Shown here in pieces: positions 34,495 to 43,971 of a DNA stretch of 64,000 nt (positions are counted from its first letter, which is position 1; each line of letters begins with the position of its first letter). The notes under the pieces were generated by a model. It searched no databases, was not told where the DNA came from, and worked only from the letters and a program-made list of their open reading frames with translations. A program made the translations under genes and the position numbers. Source of the stretch: an uncultured Paracoccaceae bacterium (GTDB lineage: Bacteria > Pseudomonadota > Alphaproteobacteria > Rhodobacterales > Rhodobacteraceae); contig CANLEQ010000006.1 of the NCBI GenBank assembly GCA_947489705.1, forward strand, positions 62,001 through 126,000, given 5' to 3'.

Positions 34495-35751
34495 ATGCGA
34501 CCTTTGGACGACATCCGCGTGATCGAACTGACCACCGCCTGGGCGGGGCCCATGGCCGGAAGGATCCTGGCCCATATGGGGGCCGAGGTGGTGCATGTCG
34601 AATCGCCCACCCGGACCAATACATGGCGGACCAACAAGGGCGCGCCGTCGCCGGTCAACTTCCCCGACCGCGATCCGGGCGAGCGTCGCTGGGACCGGGT
34701 GTTCCTCTTCAATTCGCAGAACGTGAACAAGCGGTCGATCGCGATCGACCTCAAGGCCGAGGGCGGCCTCGACACGGTGCGTGCCCTCATCCTCCGGAGC
34801 GATGTGCTGCTTTGCAATTTCCGGCCCGGGATGCTGCGGCGCCTCGGGCTCGACTACGACAGCCTGTGCGGGGAAAATCCCCGCATCATCGTGGCCGAGA
34901 TGCCGGCATACGGGCTCGAAGGGCCGCATTCTTCCTATGCCGCGCTCGGCCCGACGATGGAGATGGCCGCGGGAATGTCGGCGGCGATCGCCTACGAAGA
35001 CGGGCGGCCGACCGTGACCGGGCCCTCCTATCTCGACCCGATCGGCGGGTTCAACGCGGCGGGTGCGGTGCTGACCGCCCTCTACGACCGCCGGCGCACC
35101 GGCAAGGGACAGCATATCGAGGTCTCGCAGGTCGAGGCGGCGATGCAGTTCATCGGGCCTGAGATCCTGAAGGCCGCCGAGACGGGAAGCGATCCCGATC
35201 CCGACGGCAACCACGTGGCCCATGCCGCCCCGCACAACGCGTTTCCGGTGGCGGGCACGGACGAATGGATCGCCATCGCCGCCGAGACCGAAGACCAGTG
35301 GCGCGCGCTTTGCCGGGTGATGGGGCAGCCCGCCCTCGCGGACGATGCCCGCTTCGCCGATCTTGCGGCCCGCAAGGCGAACGAGGTCGCCCTCGACGCC
35401 ATCATCGCCGACTGGACGGATGGCGCCGACAAGCACGAACTCGCCGCGCGCCTTCAGCGCGAGGGCGTCATCGCCGCGCCGGTCAATACGCCGCGCGACA
35501 TGTTCGAATCCGACTATCTGCGCGGCAAGGGGTTCTTCACCGACATCGCCCATCCCGCCGCGGGCACGCATCCGCATCCCGGATTGCCGTTCCACCTGTC
35601 GCGCACGCCCGGCGATTACCGCCGCGCCGCCCCCTGCTTCGGCGCCGACAACGCCCATGTCCTGGGCGAGGTGCTCGGCCTGAGCACGGAGCAGCTCGAC
35701 GCGATGGAGCGGTCGCGCACCATCGCCTCCGCCCCGAACCCGGAAGCCTAG
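34495..35751 (+). CDS. CaiB/BaiF CoA-transferase family protein
   Basis: A 418-residue family III CoA-transferase homologue of normal length. It contains VIELTTAWAGPMAGRILAHM, the NVNKRSIAIDLK segment, and GKGQHIEVSQVEAAM. Glu214 occupies the place of the catalytic Asp seen in VDVSMQDA-type members. Family members move CoA from an acyl-CoA donor to a free carboxylic acid through mixed-anhydride and thioester intermediates. It starts 4 bp after the other homologue stops, so a two-subunit enzyme is likely. The acid activated is unknown. Confidence 0.9.
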   Translation: MRPLDDIRVIELTTAWAGPMAGRILAHMGAEVVHVESPTRTNTWRTNKGAPSPVNFPDRDPGERRWDRVFLFNSQNVNKRSIAIDLKAEGGLDTVRALILRSDVLLCNFRPGMLRRLGLDYDSLCGENPRIIVAEMPAYGLEGPHSSYAALGPTMEMAAGMSAAIAYEDGRPTVTGPSYLDPIGGFNAAGAVLTALYDRRRTGKGQHIEVSQVEAAMQFIGPEILKAAETGSDPDPDGNHVAHAAPHNAFPVAGTDEWIAIAAETEDQWRALCRVMGQPALADDARFADLAARKANEVALDAIIADWTDGADKHELAARLQREGVIAAPVNTPRDMFESDYLRGKGFFTDIAHPAAGTHPHPGLPFHLSRTPGDYRRAAPCFGADNAHVLGEVLGLSTEQLDAMERSRTIASAPNPEA

Positions 35752-35752
35752 G

Positions 35753-36568
35753 ATGACCGCGTTTCCGGCCGAGCTGCACGTGACGGCAATTCTCGACGAC
35801 AATCCGGCCTACAGGGGCAGCGTTCACGAGGATTCCGTGGCGCGCGCTCAGGGCTATCGCGCCGCGCTCATTCCGGGCGCATTCGTCTACGATTATGCCA
35901 CCCGTCTCGCCACGCGGGGCTGGGGGATGGACTGGATCACGCGGGGGGCGATGGGGGCGCGGTTTCGCCGCCCCGTCTATGACGGCGACGAACTCGTCGT
36001 CACGGCAGAGCCCGCGGGAGAGTTCGAGGACGGGCCGAAGGTGGATCTGACCGTCCGCAACGCGCAAGGCGAGGCCGTTCTGCTCGGCTGGATGGCCTTG
36101 CCCGCCGCACCGTTCGATCCGCCCGATGTCGCGACTCTGACCTTCGCGCCCTTCGTCACGCCCAAGCCGACGCTGGCGCTTTCCGATGTCGCGCCCGGCC
36201 TTCGCTTCTTCACCGAAGACAGGCTCTGGCGCGAGGAGGACGCCGCCATATCGCGCGCGGCGATGGGCAATCGCGAACCGGTCTACGCCGAACGCGGCGT
36301 GGCGCATTCCGCCTGCATGGTGCGTCTGACGATGCGCGACGTGCTGACGAGCTACAAGTTTCCCCTCGCGCCGGTCTTCACCGAGGTCGAGACCCGTAAC
36401 CTCGCGGCGTTGCGCCCCGGATACCGGATCGAGACGGCGGCGCGGATCGTCGACGTCTTCGAACGCCGCGGCAGACACTACTTTCAAAGCGAGGAATATC
36501 TCGTCGCCGACCGGTCCCGGATCCTCGCGCGTCACCTCAGAACCAACCTGATCGCAGACGCGGCCTGA
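35753..36568 (+). CDS. MaoC-like (hot-dog fold) acyl-CoA dehydratase/hydratase
   Basis: A 271-residue protein with two tandem hot-dog-type modules. The first includes SVHEDSVARAQGYRAALIPG and FRRPVYDGDEL, the usual MaoC substrate-binding pattern; the second begins near residue 140. Size and layout resemble MaoC-like hydratases such as mesaconyl-CoA hydratase. Placed right behind two CoA-transferase genes (1-bp gap), it probably hydrates or dehydrates the CoA ester they make. Substrate inferred from context only. Confidence 0.8.
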   Translation: MTAFPAELHVTAILDDNPAYRGSVHEDSVARAQGYRAALIPGAFVYDYATRLATRGWGMDWITRGAMGARFRRPVYDGDELVVTAEPAGEFEDGPKVDLTVRNAQGEAVLLGWMALPAAPFDPPDVATLTFAPFVTPKPTLALSDVAPGLRFFTEDRLWREEDAAISRAAMGNREPVYAERGVAHSACMVRLTMRDVLTSYKFPLAPVFTEVETRNLAALRPGYRIETAARIVDVFERRGRHYFQSEEYLVADRSRILARHLRTNLIADAA

Positions 36569-36578
36569 GGGGGCCTCC

Positions 36579-36806
36579 ATGATCCGCCGACAGGGCAAGG
36601 AGGTCTCGGGGGCCCGCCGCATCCGAGAGATCGCGCGGGAGCGTCACCTGTCATGCGCCGGGATCACCGTGTTCGACTGGCGTGACGAGGTCATGGCCGA
36701 GCATGTCATGGAACGGCTGCCGCGAAAAAATCAAATGAAGCTTTGCATCCGGATGCAGCCTGTCCTAGCCTCATCTGAAGGACGACTGGGGAGGAGTTGG
36801 TCATGA
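36579..36806 (+). CDS. possible small protein or gene remnant, function unknown
   Basis: A 75-codon frame beginning 10 bp after the MaoC gene, with GAGGGGG at good spacing before its ATG. Codons 1 to about 48 have the very high third-position GC of neighbouring genes and look coding (GARRIREIARERHLS, VFDWRDEVMAEHVMERL). After about 36720 the composition becomes AT-rich and the frame runs through a promoter/operator. It may be a true short gene or the stump of a decayed one. No family recognised. Confidence 0.35.
   Translation: MIRRQGKEVSGARRIREIARERHLSCAGITVFDWRDEVMAEHVMERLPRKNQMKLCIRMQPVLASSEGRLGRSWS
36743..36771 (+). promoter_or_regulatory. promoter with LacI-type operator, copy 2
   Basis: The same 16-mer TTGCATCCGGATGCAG as at 33388, with the perfect palindrome at 36744-36757. 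TTGCAT is again 17 bp from a -10-like box, TAGCCT (36766-36771). Identity of sequence and geometry with copy 1 strongly suggests that one LacI-family repressor controls both promoters and hence genes from 33435 to at least 43910. Confidence 0.75.
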
Positions 36807-36847
36807 AGTTCGCAGGGAAATTTCGACAACCGTACCGGGCGGTCTGA
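36803..36847 (+). CDS. 14-residue upstream frame, possible leader peptide
   Basis: ATG at 36803 is preceded by GGGGAGGAG at ideal spacing and encodes MKFAGKFRQPYRAV before a TGA. The thioesterase GTG start follows 3 bp later and has no ribosome binding site of its own. The short frame may serve to deliver ribosomes to that GTG by translational coupling. It shows no run of one amino acid as in classical attenuators. Confidence 0.4.
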   Translation: MKFAGKFRQPYRAV

Positions 36848-36850
36848 GCG

Positions 36851-37300
36851 GTGGCGCACGCGGCTCCGACGCAGCGGTCGCAGTACCGCGACTTCCTGAC
36901 CATCCAGCCCCGCTGGAATGAGATCGACAGTTTCGGCCATGTCAACAATGCGGAATTCTATACGTGGTTCGACACCGCGGTGGTGAGGTTTCTGCAAGGG
37001 ACCGGTGCATGGCGCGGAGGCCCCGAAGAGCCGCTGCCGCTGGTCGTCGAAAGCCGCGCTCGGTTCCATGCCGAGGTGGTGTTCGGCGACAGGGTCGAGG
37101 TTGGTGTCCTGGTCGAGCGCCTCGGGCGAAGCTCGGTCTCCTACGGCTTCGGCGTCTTTCTCAACGGCGGCGACGACGCGGCGGTCGATGGCGGCTTCAC
37201 CCATGTCTTCGCCGATCGCCGGTCGCGACGTCCGGTCGCCATCCCCGACGCGGCGCGCCACGCTTTCCGGTCGATCGCACCGGCGGAGGCGACGACATGA
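36851..37300 (+). CDS. acyl-CoA thioesterase, 4-hydroxybenzoyl-CoA thioesterase/YbgC type
   Basis: A 149-residue single hot-dog protein. The motif NEIDSFGHVNNAEFYTWFD holds the catalytic Asp of the 4HBT/YbgC family. It would hydrolyse a CoA thioester to the free acid and CoA. The start is a GTG immediately after a 14-codon frame with a strong ribosome binding site. First enzyme gene behind LacI operator copy 2; its stop overlaps the next start by 4 bp. It could release the pathway end product or rescue trapped CoA. Confidence 0.85.
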   Translation: MAHAAPTQRSQYRDFLTIQPRWNEIDSFGHVNNAEFYTWFDTAVVRFLQGTGAWRGGPEEPLPLVVESRARFHAEVVFGDRVEVGVLVERLGRSSVSYGFGVFLNGGDDAAVDGGFTHVFADRRSRRPVAIPDAARHAFRSIAPAEATT

Positions 37301-38406
37301 CCCTTGCCGCGATCGAACGAGTGGAGACCCTGCGGGTGCGCTGGCAGGAAGGCGATCCGCCCGGGCGCCGGAGCGCGATCGTGCGGATCTCCGCAGGCGG
37401 GCACGTCGGCTACGGAGAAGCGTCGCCGATGCTCGGGGGGGAGCATTCCCTCGGGATCGTCGACCGCGACCTCGCGCCCGAACTGATCGGCCGCGACGTC
37501 CACGATACCGGAATCCTCTACGACCGGCTTCTGCACAAATGCATCAAGCTCGGCCCCGAAGGCGCCGCGACCGGGGCGCTCGCCGCCGTGGATCTGGCAC
37601 TCTGGGATCTCAGGGGAAAGCTCTTGGGCCTTCCTGTCTACAAGCTCCTCGGCGGCGCATGGCGCACGGAGATCCCGTTCTATTCCTCGATCGGCAACAA
37701 TTTCGGTCGCAGCGTCGACGAGACCCTGCGCGTCGTCGAAGCGCGGCTGAAGGACGAAAAACCCGCCGCGATCAAGATCCGCCTCGACGGCGACCGGACC
37801 ACGCAGGATTTCGACATTGCCGGCGACATGGCCAAGGCGCGGGCGGTCCGCAAGCTGGTGGGCGACGGCTTCCCCCTCGGCTTCGACGCCAACAATCTCT
37901 ACAGCGCGGGCGGCGCCATCAGGATGGGCCGGGTGCTGGAGGATCTGGACTATCTCTGGTTCGAGGAGCCTGTGCAGCATTACGACATCCACGGCATGGG
38001 CGAGGTCGCGCGCAAGCTCGACATCACGGTCTCCGCGGGCGAGCAATCCTACACGATCCAGGCGGTGCTCGACCTGATCCGGGCGGGCGTGCGGATGCTG
38101 CAACCCGATATCGTGAAGATGGGCGGCATCACGGGGCTGATGAAATGCGCGGCGCTTTGCCAGGCGCACGGGGTCGAGCTCGTTCCCCACCAGACCCAGC
38201 CGACGCTGGCGCACATGGCCAATCTGCACGTGCTGTCGACGATCATGCACCTGACGAAGCCCGCGGAATACGCGGATCCCACGGGGCGCATGGATATTGC
38301 CTTCGAGACCCCCTTGCGGCCCCGAAACGGGCATTTCGCCCTGCGCGATGCACCGGGGCTGGGGCTGGAAGTGAAGGCCGCCGAACTGGAGAGGCGGCTG
38401 ATCTAG
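37297..38406 (+). CDS. enolase superfamily enzyme, mandelate racemase subgroup
   Basis: A 369-residue capping-domain plus TIM-barrel enzyme. The catalytic pattern is complete: Lys in AIKIRLD (K-x-R), metal ligands in LGFDANN, WFEEPVQ and SAGEQSY, and the Asp-His dyad in MLQPDIVKMGG and ELVPHQT. That pattern fits the mandelate-racemase subgroup, which includes acid-sugar dehydratases and racemases. Unlike the enzyme at 20.5 kb, it sits in a CoA-linked cluster with a peptide-type importer. It probably dehydrates or epimerises the imported 2-hydroxy acid. Confidence 0.9.
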   Translation: MTLAAIERVETLRVRWQEGDPPGRRSAIVRISAGGHVGYGEASPMLGGEHSLGIVDRDLAPELIGRDVHDTGILYDRLLHKCIKLGPEGAATGALAAVDLALWDLRGKLLGLPVYKLLGGAWRTEIPFYSSIGNNFGRSVDETLRVVEARLKDEKPAAIKIRLDGDRTTQDFDIAGDMAKARAVRKLVGDGFPLGFDANNLYSAGGAIRMGRVLEDLDYLWFEEPVQHYDIHGMGEVARKLDITVSAGEQSYTIQAVLDLIRAGVRMLQPDIVKMGGITGLMKCAALCQAHGVELVPHQTQPTLAHMANLHVLSTIMHLTKPAEYADPTGRMDIAFETPLRPRNGHFALRDAPGLGLEVKAAELERRLI

Positions 38407-38433
38407 AAACCGAAACGCAAAATGGGAGGAGAC

Positions 38434-40029
38434 ATGATGCGAATTTCAAGAAGAGGCCTGCTGAGATCGGGCGCCGCCGGGATCGCCGGAACCGCCTTTC
38501 TGCCGGGGTTGCTGCGGGCGCAGTCGAACGACGACACGTTGCGCCTCGGTGTGGCCGCGAACGGCCCGCGGACGATCGACCCCAACCAGACCACGCAGGG
38601 CGCCGACAACTGGGCGACCGAGCAGATGTTCGAACAGCTCGTGCGTCCGCCCGACGGCCTGTTCGCGGCCACCGACGAGGAATACGTCCCCACGCTCGCG
38701 ACCAGCTGGGAAACCTCGGATGACGGCCTGACCTGGGTGTTCCAGCTGCGCGAGGGGGTGCAGTTCCACAAGGGCTACGGCGAGATGACCTCCGAGGATG
38801 TCGTCCACAGCTTCCAGCGCGCGATGAACGACGGCGTCAATACCGCCGTCTTCACCAATATCGCGTCGATCGAGGCCACGGGCCCCTACGAGGTCACCTT
38901 CAATCTCAAGGGTCCGGACCCGCTCTTCCTCGGCTCCACGGCGTTCCAGAACGGCGCGTCCATCGTGTCGAAGAAGGCCGAGGAGGAGAAGGGCGACGCG
39001 TTCGGCACCGATTCCATCGGCACCGGCCCCTACCAGCTCGCAGAATTCGACAGTTCCAGCGGCGCCACGCTCACCCGGCACGAGGATTACTGGGGCGAGG
39101 CGGCCAAGATCGGCACGATCGAGGTCGTCTACATCTCCGACACGACCGCGCGCACGCTGGCGCTGGTCTCGGGCGAGCTCGACATCATCGAGGCGGTTCG
39201 CGCGCCGGGCTGGATCGACCAGGTCAAGCAGCGCGATTCCAGCCTGCTGGTCGACATGACCAATCCGGGATCGTTCATGACGCTGCACATGAACCTCACG
39301 GCCGCGCCCTTCGACAATCCGCTGGTGCGCAAGGCCATCGCGACGGCGATCGATTCCGGTCAGGTCGCCAATGCGCTGGCGCCGATGGGCCGTCCGTCGG
39401 TGACGCTGTCGCCGCCGCATTATCCCACCGGCTGGGAAGCCGAGGAGCTGCCCGAGGAGCTGCGCTACGAGTACGATCCCGATCGTGCCCGCGAACTTCT
39501 GGCCGAAGCGGGGCATCCCGACGGGATCGAGTTCACCGCCAATATCAGCCAGCGCGAGGATTACCGCTCGACCATGCTGATTGTGCAGGAACTGATGCGC
39601 TCGGCCGGCATCAACATGAACCTCAACGTGATGGATCACTCCGCCTATCACGGCGCCAACCGCGAGGATCAGAACACCCTCGCGCTGCATGCCGCGAGCT
39701 ATCCGCCGGTGCCGCTCGACTACATGAGCCGGTACCTGTCGAGCGCGGCGGAGGTGAAGGCCGACGGAACGGGCGGCGGCAACTACTCGCATTACGGGGT
39801 GGCGATCCCCGGGGTCGACGACAAGCTGCTGGAGATGCAGCTCGCCAAGACCTTCGAGGAATATGTCAGCATCGGCCGCGACATCGAGCTTCAGGTCCAG
39901 GAGGATCTGCCGGTGCTCGGCGTGATGACGCTCGGGTTCACGGCGGTGCGCAGTCCGCGCATCGATCTCGGCTACGAGGTCGACGGCGGCTATGCCCGCT
40001 GGCGGTTCCACAAGGCAACCAAATCCTGA
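38434..40029 (+). CDS. periplasmic solute-binding protein, family 5 (DppA/OppA-like), Tat-exported
   Basis: A 531-residue binding protein. The N-terminus has a twin-arginine motif (ISRRGLLRSG) and hydrophobic stretch ending LLRAQS, so it should be exported folded. Family 5 landmarks include LATSWETSDDGLTWVFQLRE, GTGPYQLAEF and the C-terminal lobe. GGGAGGAG precedes a double ATG. Family 5 proteins carry peptides, but also sugars, glutathione, nickel and opines, so peptide specificity is not certain. First of five genes for a complete importer under LacI operator copy 2; no intercistronic hairpin here. Confidence 0.9.
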   Translation: MMRISRRGLLRSGAAGIAGTAFLPGLLRAQSNDDTLRLGVAANGPRTIDPNQTTQGADNWATEQMFEQLVRPPDGLFAATDEEYVPTLATSWETSDDGLTWVFQLREGVQFHKGYGEMTSEDVVHSFQRAMNDGVNTAVFTNIASIEATGPYEVTFNLKGPDPLFLGSTAFQNGASIVSKKAEEEKGDAFGTDSIGTGPYQLAEFDSSSGATLTRHEDYWGEAAKIGTIEVVYISDTTARTLALVSGELDIIEAVRAPGWIDQVKQRDSSLLVDMTNPGSFMTLHMNLTAAPFDNPLVRKAIATAIDSGQVANALAPMGRPSVTLSPPHYPTGWEAEELPEELRYEYDPDRARELLAEAGHPDGIEFTANISQREDYRSTMLIVQELMRSAGINMNLNVMDHSAYHGANREDQNTLALHAASYPPVPLDYMSRYLSSAAEVKADGTGGGNYSHYGVAIPGVDDKLLEMQLAKTFEEYVSIGRDIELQVQEDLPVLGVMTLGFTAVRSPRIDLGYEVDGGYARWRFHKATKS

Positions 40030-40043
40030 GCGGGGCCTGACGC

Positions 40044-40979
40044 ATGGCGAGATACCTCTTCGTCAGATTGCTGGATTCGATCCCGACGATCTTCCTGGTG
40101 CTGTCGTTGGTGTTTCTCGCCATGCGCATTCTGCCGGGCGACCCGGCGATCGCGGTCCTGGGCGAGAATGCGCGCCCCGAGACGATCGCGATCTTCCGCG
40201 AGAAGTTCGGCCTTAACGAGTCGCTCTGGGTGCAGTACATCACCTTCTTGCGCGACATGATCACGTTCGATTTCGGCACCTCGCTGATGTCGAACACCCC
40301 CGTCACCACCCTCATCGCCGAGAACATCCCCTACACGATCGAGCTCACGATCGCGGCGATGATCATCGGCATCTCGGGCGGCATCCCGCTCGGGGTCTGG
40401 GCGGCGGTGAACCGCAACAAGGCGCCCGATAACGGGTTCCGGCTGTTCTCGCTCGTCGGCTATGCGGTTCCGGACTTCTATCTGGGCGCGATCCTGCTGA
40501 TTGTCTTCGCGCTGAACCTCGGGTGGTTTCCGATCACCGGTGCGGGGGACGGGTTTCTCGACCGGCTGCACCATATCGTGCTGCCGGCCCTGACGCTGGC
40601 GATGCTGAAGATCGCGTTTCTCGGCCGGCTGTCCCGGACCTCCCTGCTCGAGGTGATGGGGCGCGACTATGTCCGCACCGCCCGGGCCAAGGGCGCGCGC
40701 GAGCCGCGGGTGATCTATCGCCACGGCCTGCGCAACGCGCTGCTGCCGCTCTCGACCGGGCTCGGGCTTTCGGTGCTGACGACCCTGTCGGGCTCGGTGG
40801 CGGTGGAGCTGGTCTTCAACCGCCCCGGCGTGGGCCGGCTGCTGATCGATGCCATCACCGAGCGCGACTATCCCGTGATCCAGGGCGGCGTCATTGTCTT
40901 CGCGTCGATCGTGGTGCTGGTGAACCTGATGATGGAGGTCGTCTATGTTCTCGTCGATCCGCGTATACGGGTGAAATGA
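40044..40979 (+). CDS. ABC peptide-type importer permease (DppB-like)
   Basis: A 311-residue inner-membrane protein with about six helices. The start ARYLFVRLLDSIPTIFLVL and the RILPGDPA segment are typical of DppB, and the ATPase-docking loop (YVRTARAKGAREPRVIYRH) is near residue 215. It pairs with the DppC-like permease that follows, overlapping it by 4 bp, to form the translocation pore. Confidence 0.92.
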   Translation: MARYLFVRLLDSIPTIFLVLSLVFLAMRILPGDPAIAVLGENARPETIAIFREKFGLNESLWVQYITFLRDMITFDFGTSLMSNTPVTTLIAENIPYTIELTIAAMIIGISGGIPLGVWAAVNRNKAPDNGFRLFSLVGYAVPDFYLGAILLIVFALNLGWFPITGAGDGFLDRLHHIVLPALTLAMLKIAFLGRLSRTSLLEVMGRDYVRTARAKGAREPRVIYRHGLRNALLPLSTGLGLSVLTTLSGSVAVELVFNRPGVGRLLIDAITERDYPVIQGGVIVFASIVVLVNLMMEVVYVLVDPRIRVK

Positions 40980-41851
40980 TGTCGATATCCGAACCCGCAA
41001 ACCTTCCCGACGCGCCGGGCACCACCGCGACCGTGCTGCGCACGATCCTGTGGCAGCCGGCCGGCCTCATCGCGGTAAGCGTCGTCGTGCTCTTCGTGCT
41101 GATCGCGATCCTGGCGCCCTGGCTCGCGCCGCACGATCCGCTGTCGCAGAGCTTCCTGTCGATCAACGCCCAGCCGACGGCGGATCACCTGCTCGGCACC
41201 GACCAGTTCGGCCGGGACGTGCTCTCGCGGCTGATCTACGGCTCGCGCAACTCGCTGATCATCGGCTTCCTGTCGCCGACGCTGGCGGCGCTGATCGGCG
41301 GCACGCTCGGCGTGATCGCGGGGTATTTCGGGGGCATCACCGACCGGCTGGTGACGCGCGTGATCGACATGCTGATGGCGTTTCCCGAGCTTCTGCTCGC
41401 GATCCTGATCGCCGCGGCCCTGGGCGGCGGGTTCTGGAACGTCGTCGCGGTCCTGACCGTGGCCTTCACGCCGGGCTTCGCGCGGGTGGCGCGCGCCTCG
41501 ACCATGTCGGTCAAGGAGGAACCCTATGTCGAGGCCGCCATCGCCGCGGGCCTGCGCACCCCGATCATCATCGTGCGACACGTCGTGCCCAACATCGCGG
41601 CCCCCATCGTGGTGCTGCTCACGCTCTGGACCGCCTCGGCGATCCGCCTCGAGGCGACGCTGAGCTTTCTGGGCATCGGCACGCAGCCGCCGGCCGCGAG
41701 CTGGGGCAACATCATCCGCGAGGGCCTGTCGAACATCTTCGCCACCTCCTGGCCGATCCTGGCCGCGGGCCTCGCGATCACCGTGGTGGTGATGGCCATC
41801 AGCATATTGGGTGACATCATGCGCGACATTCTCGACCCCGAGATCAACTGA
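40976..41851 (+). CDS. ABC peptide-type importer permease (DppC-like)
   Basis: A 291-residue inner-membrane protein. It has the DppC hallmark HLLGTDQFGRDVLSRLIYG near residue 80, the docking loop YVEAAIAAGLRTPIIIVRH, and SFLGIGTQPPAASWG toward the end. The ATG overlaps the DppB stop by 4 bp, and its TGA shares one base with the next ATG. It forms the channel with the DppB-like protein. Confidence 0.93.
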   Translation: MMSISEPANLPDAPGTTATVLRTILWQPAGLIAVSVVVLFVLIAILAPWLAPHDPLSQSFLSINAQPTADHLLGTDQFGRDVLSRLIYGSRNSLIIGFLSPTLAALIGGTLGVIAGYFGGITDRLVTRVIDMLMAFPELLLAILIAAALGGGFWNVVAVLTVAFTPGFARVARASTMSVKEEPYVEAAIAAGLRTPIIIVRHVVPNIAAPIVVLLTLWTASAIRLEATLSFLGIGTQPPAASWGNIIREGLSNIFATSWPILAAGLAITVVVMAISILGDIMRDILDPEIN

Positions 41852-42866
41852 TGCAGACGCTCCTCAAGATATCCGATCTCTGCGTCGAATTCGGGCCCAA
41901 ACCCGCGGCGATCCGCGTTCTGCACCATATCAACCTCGAGGTGGGCGCCGGCGAGGCGGTGGGCCTCGTGGGTGAATCGGGCTCAGGCAAGTCGATCACC
42001 TCGCTGTCGGTGCTGCGCCTCGTGCCCGAGCCGCCGGCGCGCATCACCAGCGGGTCGATCGAGTTCGACGGCCGGGACCTTCTGAAGCTTCCGCGCCGGG
42101 ATCTGCCCGAGATCCGGGGCCGCGACCTCGCGATGATCTTTCAGGAGCCGATGAGCTCGCTCAATCCCGTGATGACGGTGGAGCAGCAATTGTCCGAGGC
42201 GCTGATGCTCCACATGCCTCTGAACAAGGCCGAACGCCGCGCGCGCACGCTGGAGCTTCTGGGTCTCGTGGGCATCCCCGACGCCGAGGATCGCCTGTCG
42301 GATTACCCGCACCAGTTCTCGGGCGGCATGCGGCAGCGGGTGATGATCGCCATGGCGCTCGCCTGCGATCCGAAGCTCCTGATCGCCGACGAGCCGACGA
42401 CGGCGCTCGACGTGACGATCCAGGCCCAGGTCCTCGATTTGCTGCGCGAGCTTCGGGCGCGGCTCAACACCGCCGTCCTGCTGATCTCTCACGATCTGGG
42501 CGTCGTGGCCGAAGTCTGCGACAGGGTGGTGGTCATGTATGCCGGGCACATCATCGAGGATGCCGACATCGCGTCGCTCTTCGAAGAGCCCCGCCACCCC
42601 TATACCAAGGGCCTGCTGGCGGCCGTGCCGTCGCTTTCAGATACCCGCGAACGGCTCTACCAGATCCCCGGATCGGTGCCGCAGCCCGGGACGATCAAGA
42701 AGGGCTGTCCGTTCTACGACCGCTGCGAAGAGCGCAAGCCGCTCTGCGCCGAGCGGATGCCGCCGATGGAGGTGCTGGCGCCCCGTCACAAGGTGGCCTG
42801 CTGGGTCGCGCATGAAAAGGCCTATGCGTCCGATCCGGCCTCTGTCCACGATGAGAAGGAAACGAC

Positions 42867-42870
<4 letters not shown>
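41851..42870 (+). CDS. ABC peptide-type importer ATPase (DppD-like)
   Basis: A 339-residue ATPase. Walker A is GESGSGKS, the Q-loop [12 protein letters not shown], the signature [15 protein letters not shown], and Walker [15 protein letters not shown]. The C-terminal oligopeptide/dipeptide extension carries the cysteine cluster C-x5-C-x6-C ([15 protein letters not shown]), which in several family members binds a [4Fe-4S] cluster. It forms a heterodimer with the DppF-like protein encoded next. Confidence 0.93.
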
Positions 42871-43910
<1,040 letters not shown>

Positions 43911-43971
43911 TCCACTCGCTCCTCCTGCCCGATGGGGCGGGATGAGCCCTCAGAACGATAAGGAAAGACAG

